DNA of 18,018 bases, from contig DFEE01000030.1 in the NCBI GenBank assembly GCA_002368645.1, positions 1 through 18,018 of the forward strand, read 5' to 3'. Origin of the DNA: Bacteroidales bacterium UBA3810 (GTDB lineage Bacteria; Bacteroidota; Bacteroidia; Bacteroidales; Paludibacteraceae). The notes under the pieces were generated by a model that was given only the letters and a program-made list of their open reading frames with translations, was not told the DNA's origin and made no database searches. Both the position numbers and the translations under genes were made by a program. Of this stretch, positions 14,432 through 18,018 are shown piece after piece (positions within the stretch are counted from its first letter, which is position 1; each line of letters starts with the position of its first letter).

Positions 14432-14959
14432 ATGGTATTTTTCGCCATATATAACTCGCCCTTGGGACCTATCGTCTTAGAGAGCGACGGAGAAGCACTA
14501 ACCGGTCTGCGGTTCGGGGAAGGGAAAACGCCTACAACCTCTTCTCTTCCTATCTTTGATGAAGTAACCCGTTGGCTGGACGATTATTTTGCAGGCAAGC
14601 AGACGGAGAACGCCGTTATGCTTAAAAAGGACGCATTAAACCAAAAGAACGTCGCACGGATTATAGTCCTACCAAAAGGCACGGCGTTTCAGCAACGTGT
14701 CTGGCAGGCTCTTTTGACCATTCCGTACGGCAAGACGGTCAGTTACGGAGAGTTAGCCCGGATGGTCGGTTGCAAGTCCGCGCAAGCGGTCGGACAAGCC
14801 GTCGGAGCCAACCCCATCGCATTGTTCATTCCCTGCCACCGCATCATCGCCGCACACGGCCAATTAGGCGGCTACGCATACGGACAAGAAATAAAAAAGC
14901 AATTATTGGAATGGGAGAAGAACCCTACAGAGACGTCCGCAATGGTAACGAGATGGTAA
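14432..14959 (+). CDS. ogt: Methylated-DNA-[protein]-cysteine S-methyltransferase (O6-alkylguanine repair)
   Basis: A 175-residue protein that moves alkyl groups from O6-alkylguanine in DNA onto its own cysteine. The active-site motif FIPCHRIIA (132-140, Cys135) is intact, preceded by the DNA-binding helix region AFQQRVWQALLTIPYGKTVS and GELARMVG, and followed by GGYAYGQEIKKQLLEWE. There is no AraC/Ada regulatory domain, so this is the stand-alone Ogt type. The frame is open further upstream, but the promoter at 14355-14385 and the conserved N-terminus (YNSPLGPIVLES) support ATG 14432. It is followed 28 bp later by a GNAT gene. Confidence 0.9.
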   Translation: MVFFAIYNSPLGPIVLESDGEALTGLRFGEGKTPTTSSLPIFDEVTRWLDDYFAGKQTENAVMLKKDALNQKNVARIIVLPKGTAFQQRVWQALLTIPYGKTVSYGELARMVGCKSAQAVGQAVGANPIALFIPCHRIIAAHGQLGGYAYGQEIKKQLLEWEKNPTETSAMVTRW

Positions 14960-14987
14960 CGTAAATGACTGCTAAAACAAAGCAATT

Positions 14988-15299
14988 ATGATAACTATTC
15001 AACACCAAGAGACCGAACGAAACGGCATTTTTGAAGCCTGGCTGCAAGCCACCGAAGAAGGCGCATGTACCGAACCTGTACAGGTCGGCGAGATGACCTA
15101 CTCCCGCCCAACGCCCGAACGGATGATTATTGACCACACGCGGGTGTTTGAGGGCTTTGAGGGACGCGGCATTGCACGCCAGATGGTTCTTGCCGCCGTG
15201 GACTTTGCACGCACCAACAGCCGCCAAATCATCCCTGTATGCTCCTACGCCCAAGCCGTCCTGACCCGCACCGACGAATACCAAGACATCCTGGCGTAA
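14988..15299 (+). CDS. Small GNAT-family N-acetyltransferase (YidJ/YjdJ-like)
   Basis: A 103-residue protein of the short GNAT family (Acetyltransf_CG type). It has MIIDHTRVFEGFEGRGIARQ, the core strand and acetyl-CoA-binding loop (usually G-x-G-I/L-A/G), then LAAVDFARTNSRQIIPVCSY and TRTDEYQDIL, the usual C-terminus. The substrate is unknown. It lies 28 bp after the alkyltransferase gene and is probably co-transcribed. It converges with the phosphoethanolamine transferase gene 62 bp away, and no obvious terminator lies between them. Confidence 0.85.
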   Translation: MITIQHQETERNGIFEAWLQATEEGACTEPVQVGEMTYSRPTPERMIIDHTRVFEGFEGRGIARQMVLAAVDFARTNSRQIIPVCSYAQAVLTRTDEYQDILA

Positions 15300-15315
15300 A
15301 TGCAAAAATAAATAA

Positions 15316-15429
15316 ATGGGCAAATACCTTTTCCAGAAGATCACCCAAGTTTGGTCGATGCTATTTATCTACGTGGACGCAGGTTTTTCCGTCGGGGACG
15401 AGGATGAGGCGTTCGTGTTCTTCAAATGA
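15316..15429 (+). pseudogene. Possible truncated gene start (MGKYLF...) between convergent genes
   Basis: ATG 15316 opens MGKYLFQKITQVWSMLFIYV, then runs into DNA coding for the opposite-strand transferase C-terminus and stops at 15427-15429. The leader AAATGCAAAA..ATAA.TAAATG and the first codons closely resemble those of the DUF1294 gene (3518-3560, MSQYLF). It could be a gene start cut off by rearrangement, or only an AT-rich coincidence. Confidence 0.25.
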
Positions 15430-17001
15430 AGGAGAGAGAATGCTCCATTGAGGCTTGGCGTATTGTTCTGCCAATTCGATATCCGCAGCGTCGCACAAGC
15501 AATAAAAGATATTATCGCCATTCAATCTAGCAGACTTGCGCTGTTTGGCACTGGCAATCTTGTCAGGGAATGTTCTTTCGTATTCGTCCGACCACCAGAA
15601 GATGTACGGCACATGGTATTCCTGAATCGTTGCGGCACAATTTCCACCGTGTCCAACTCCTCCGTTTCCAATGCTTTCTCCATGGTCGGAAACAAACATA
15701 AATGCAGAGATGGCATCAGGACGGTTAATCTTCTCAATAATCGAGGATAGAATGTAATCCGTGTAAAGAATGCTGTTGTCGTACGCATTGATAAGCATCA
15801 TACTATCGCGGATTTGAGAGGCGGGGCAATTATTAGAGTTCGGATTGTACCATTCAAACTCTTTTTCGTAATTGCTGAAGAAACTATGATTTCCAAGAAA
15901 TTGCGTCATTACAAACAGTTTGTTGTGCTGTTGAGCCAGCGAATCAATGATATGAACGATTGTTTTGTCTCCCGAAAGAATCTCTCCGCCCTTTACAATA
16001 TTGGGTACAATAATTAGGGAGTCCACTCCGTCGGAAAGATACTTTTCGTACGAGAGCAGATTTGTCTGGCTGACAACCGTAAACACTTTGAATCCACACT
16101 CGCGGAAAGGCTCTACTATCGAGCGTTCGACATAGTTGAGTTCAAAGTTTTCCGACGTAGCACGGGAAACCAGTTGCGGTACGGAATACATGGTCAGACA
16201 AGCCTGCGAATAGTAATCGTCATACAGAACAAGATTTTGCAAAGACTCAAGCCGAGGCGTAGTAGAACGATGATATTTGCCGTTCAAAGAGATATTATCG
16301 TACCTCAAAGATTCACCTATTGCAAACACATAGATTTCCTGTTTGTCTGTTTGCAATGAACGATGCGCGCCCATACTTTGCGGTTCGGCTCTCCGTTTAC
16401 GCCGTTGCAAATCAATATATGCATTCCATGACTGATAATAGACATTGTATGGCGGACGATTCCACACGCGATTATCCATATAATAACGCAAAGTAAGCGG
16501 ATTGTTGTGATAGAAAACATGTAATTTGTATGTAATAAATGCAGCAGGAATTAAGAATGCAAATGCAATTCCTACCAAAGTATTGCGGAAAGAAACAGGC
16601 TTGCGATATAAAAAGCATGAGGCTACACATAATGCTATAAGCGGAATCCAATGAAGTACTTCTCCAAGATTTGTATGGTAGAACTCATAGGCTTCTTGCG
16701 GATTTGTTTTTATAGTGGATATTATGCCTCCTGCCAACAGGTAATCTTTGTATAAATCCACCATCGTCAAATCGGTAATAGAAACGATCGTTAGCAAAGA
16801 GGCTATTACGCAATAGAGCCATCTTTGAGGAATGAGCGCAACTAACGCAACTATAGGCAATAAGAAGATGAAGCCCGTTACAATGTAACTGATGCCGGAA
16901 TTATTGGCGATGCAATACATTACGTTCGGGTACAGCAAAATGAGAGCCAATAATAGCAAGCTTGTGCTACGCAATAATAAGTCTTTTGTTTTCATGTCCA
17001 T
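15361..17001 (-). CDS. Phosphoethanolamine transferase (EptA/CptA-like, alkaline-phosphatase superfamily)
   Basis: A 546-residue inner-membrane enzyme expected to move phosphoethanolamine from phosphatidylethanolamine to lipid A or core sugars. Five membrane helices lie at about 8-27, 37-57, 60-80, 116-133 and 138-158, followed by a periplasmic sulfatase-fold domain. Its metal and catalytic motifs are visible: IGESLRYDN with E230, YSQACLTMYSVPQLVSRAT with Thr270 as the likely nucleophile, GNHSFF (H372), FVSDHGES (D439, H440) and GHGGN (H451). Length and layout fit the family. The annotated start is ATG 17001, but ATG 16995 (MKTKDLLLR) is equally possible. RNA copy B ends in a terminator 25 bp upstream, so expression may be attenuated. 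Modifications of this kind give polymyxin tolerance in other species. Confidence 0.88.
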   Translation of the reverse strand: MDMKTKDLLLRSTSLLLLALILLYPNVMYCIANNSGISYIVTGFIFLLPIVALVALIPQRWLYCVIASLLTIVSITDLTMVDLYKDYLLAGGIISTIKTNPQEAYEFYHTNLGEVLHWIPLIALCVASCFLYRKPVSFRNTLVGIAFAFLIPAAFITYKLHVFYHNNPLTLRYYMDNRVWNRPPYNVYYQSWNAYIDLQRRKRRAEPQSMGAHRSLQTDKQEIYVFAIGESLRYDNISLNGKYHRSTTPRLESLQNLVLYDDYYSQACLTMYSVPQLVSRATSENFELNYVERSIVEPFRECGFKVFTVVSQTNLLSYEKYLSDGVDSLIIVPNIVKGGEILSGDKTIVHIIDSLAQQHNKLFVMTQFLGNHSFFSNYEKEFEWYNPNSNNCPASQIRDSMMLINAYDNSILYTDYILSSIIEKINRPDAISAFMFVSDHGESIGNGGVGHGGNCAATIQEYHVPYIFWWSDEYERTFPDKIASAKQRKSARLNGDNIFYCLCDAADIELAEQYAKPQWSILSPSFEEHERLILVPDGKTCVHVDK

Positions 17002-17026
17002 ACATATTAGCTTTGTGTATGGCCAT

Positions 17027-17166
17027 AAAAAAGCGGGACTTCCAAATTACTTGTCCCGCACCTTTAGGCTCCGGAAATTGCCTTTTGAACCGAACAAGCA
17101 ACACAGAAGCCACGCTGCATATAGATACAATCCACCCTTTAGGTAGATGCATACATATACACGCAG
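17027..17166 (-). ncRNA. Structured RNA element, copy B, ending in an intrinsic terminator
   Basis: Read leftward. Hairpin 1: CTGCGTGTA (17166-17158) pairs with TATATGCAG (17123-17115), with an inner ATCTACC (17148-17142)/GGTGGAT (17136-17130) hairpin. Core: GCGTGGCTTCTGTGTTGC through TTGTTCGG (17115-17090), one gap and two mismatches from copy A. Hairpin 2: GGCTTC (17111-17106) with GGAGCC (17072-17067), then GTTGC with GCAAT. Terminator: GCGGGAC (17059-17053) with GTCCCGC (17039-17033) and six T (17032-17027). It lies 25 nt upstream of the transferase start at 17001. The upstream promoter is unclear; CACCTTTG near 17223 is only a partial match. Confidence 0.7.
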
Positions 17167-17272
17167 ACATCTATTGCTGCATTGCCTTGGTTCAAAGTTT
17201 TTGAATTTTCCGGATTCAAAGGTGCCAAGCACAAAGCGTCAATAAACGCTGTTAATAATTTAATATGTTATC

Positions 17273-17288
17273 GCGCGTCACTACGCGC
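17273..17288. other. Short GC-rich hairpin after the kinase remnant
   Basis: GCGCGT (17273-17278), loop CACT, ACGCGC (17283-17288). No T tract follows on the minus strand, so termination of the kinase gene here is uncertain. Confidence 0.4.
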
Positions 17289-17322
17289 TTTCTCCGGTTT
17301 TGCGTCTCGGAGAGGGACGATT

Positions 17323-17919
17323 TTATTTCTTAATAAACTTAACGATACAATCAATACAGGTCGGTTGGTTAGTTGTGGCATCAATGAAAACATTTGCAGG
17401 GTGCATGTCTTCCAAATACAGGCGGTCGCCGATATAATTCACGCCCTCGCCTTCTTTGTTGTCACGGAAACCTTTTGCAGCAACCATTTCATCTATTTCT
17501 TCTTTGGTAGCAAGGCGTTTGCACGCTATGAATTGCTGCGTGAGAATTGTTCTGAAAAGACCGTCCGAATCGCGTGTGAAACCGATGACTTTCATTCTCG
17601 TCTCAGGGAACAAAGAATTATGCAAGATAATAGCTTCAAGTGCCTTGTCAAAAGTAGCATAGATAGATGTGCGTTCCTTGATAACAGAAGTGTCTCCGGC
17701 TCGATAATACACCTTCGCTTCCGCTTGTTGTGCAATCTTAGGTCCGTAATGAGCAGTCAGCAGTTGCTCGGAATGAGGGAACCAGAGACTCTTGGCTTCC
17801 GCCCAATGTTGCAACACTTCCTCTTGTTTGGCGTCTATTTCCCAGTTGCTTGGGCTGCTTGTTTGGCGTTCAGGAGAAAAGCGACCTGGTTCAAAGCTTG
17901 CTCGCGCGTAACAGCACAC
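17323..17919 (-). pseudogene. Polyvalent-protein-type kinase domain, frameshifted from its N-terminus
   Basis: The conserved part starts near WEIDAKQEEVLQHWAEAKSL and resembles the Ser/Thr/Tyr kinase-like domain found in phage and plasmid polyvalent proteins. It has a glycine/alanine loop region AQQAEAKVYY, a VIKERTSIYATFDKALEAI segment with the likely ATP-binding lysine, GFTRDSDGLFRTILTQQFI as hinge strands, YLEDMHPANVFID as catalytic loop (D..xxN), and a CIDCIVKF metal-site counterpart. In this frame there is no ATG until deep inside the domain; the nominal start at 17919 is GTG in a region that overlaps the upstream ORF. The preceding N-terminal piece (17835-18005) is in another frame, and a 1-nt deletion near 17835-17850 explains both. 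Kinase activity, if any, is inferred. Confidence 0.6.
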
Positions 17920-18005
17920 GATATACGCCCCAATGAGAGGCGCGCCTCCAGAGCAGAGTCCTGCATGCTCTTGTTGATTGAATCGATCAAGATTTGTTCT
18001 TCCAT
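17835..18005 (-). pseudogene. N-terminal fragment of the frameshifted kinase gene
   Basis: ATG 18005 to TAG 17835, 56 residues: begins MEEQILIDSINKSMQDSALE, continues ARLSLGRISCAVTREQALNQ. It is mostly helical with no known motif. It ends exactly where the kinase-type frame becomes conserved; joined, the two give about 226 residues, a sensible length for this kinase type. It could instead be a separate small gene translationally coupled to the next frame. Confidence 0.5.
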
Positions 18006-18018
18006 AAAGTATATCGTT

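Overview
The window looks like a chromosomal segment of a Bacteroidales bacterium (Bacteroidota). The evidence is the promoter form seen at five places (TTG or TTTG, a 20-nt spacer, then TAnnTTTG), the near absence of Shine-Dalgarno sites, and the gene content: a giant BspA-like leucine-rich-repeat surface protein with a C-terminal tail resembling type IX secretion sorting tails, WG-repeat proteins, and a phosphoethanolamine transferase. I cannot name the genus.

Left flank (1-4123), fairly GC-rich and core-like. A leftward operon encodes a membrane sensor fused to a SpoIIE-type PP2C phosphatase and an RsbW-type ATPase domain, followed by a STAS anti-sigma-factor antagonist cut by the window edge. 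This is a partner-switching signalling unit. A divergent promoter drives a rightward operon of an HD-domain hydrolase, a cupin, a DUF1294 membrane protein and what looks like an internally deleted remnant of a uracil-DNA-glycosylase-family gene, closed by an intrinsic terminator.

Middle (4140-14300), AT-richer and accessory. First comes a module bounded by an exact 23-bp direct repeat (4140-4162 and 6963-6985), holding two WG-repeat genes and, convergent to them, a PD-(D/E)XK nuclease of the PDDEXK_4 type. Next is about 1.3 kb without a recognisable protein gene but rich in repeats, a good promoter and structured RNA. Then follows a rightward cluster: a small zinc-ribbon protein, a 50-residue acidic protein, a NucS-like nuclease, and, 3 bp downstream, the 1462-residue BspA-like protein. 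Strong terminators, an array of spaced direct repeats and copies of a 20-bp intergenic repeat close this region.

Right flank (14355-18018). An O6-alkylguanine-DNA alkyltransferase and a small GNAT protein form an operon. They converge on an EptA/CptA-like phosphoethanolamine transferase that modifies lipid A or other envelope glycans. Upstream of it is a frameshifted polyvalent-protein-type kinase gene.

The most notable signal is a structured RNA present twice, at 7766-7903 (+) and 17027-17166 (-). Both copies have a long hairpin whose shape is kept while its sequence differs completely, a nearly identical core (GCGTGG-CTTC-GTGTTG-TTGTTCGG), a second conserved hairpin, and an intrinsic terminator ending in GTCCCGC and six T. 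Each lies upstream of, and on the same strand as, a gene (25 nt before the transferase start in one case). It is either a paralogous small-RNA family or a terminator-based leader regulator. I could not assign it to a named family.
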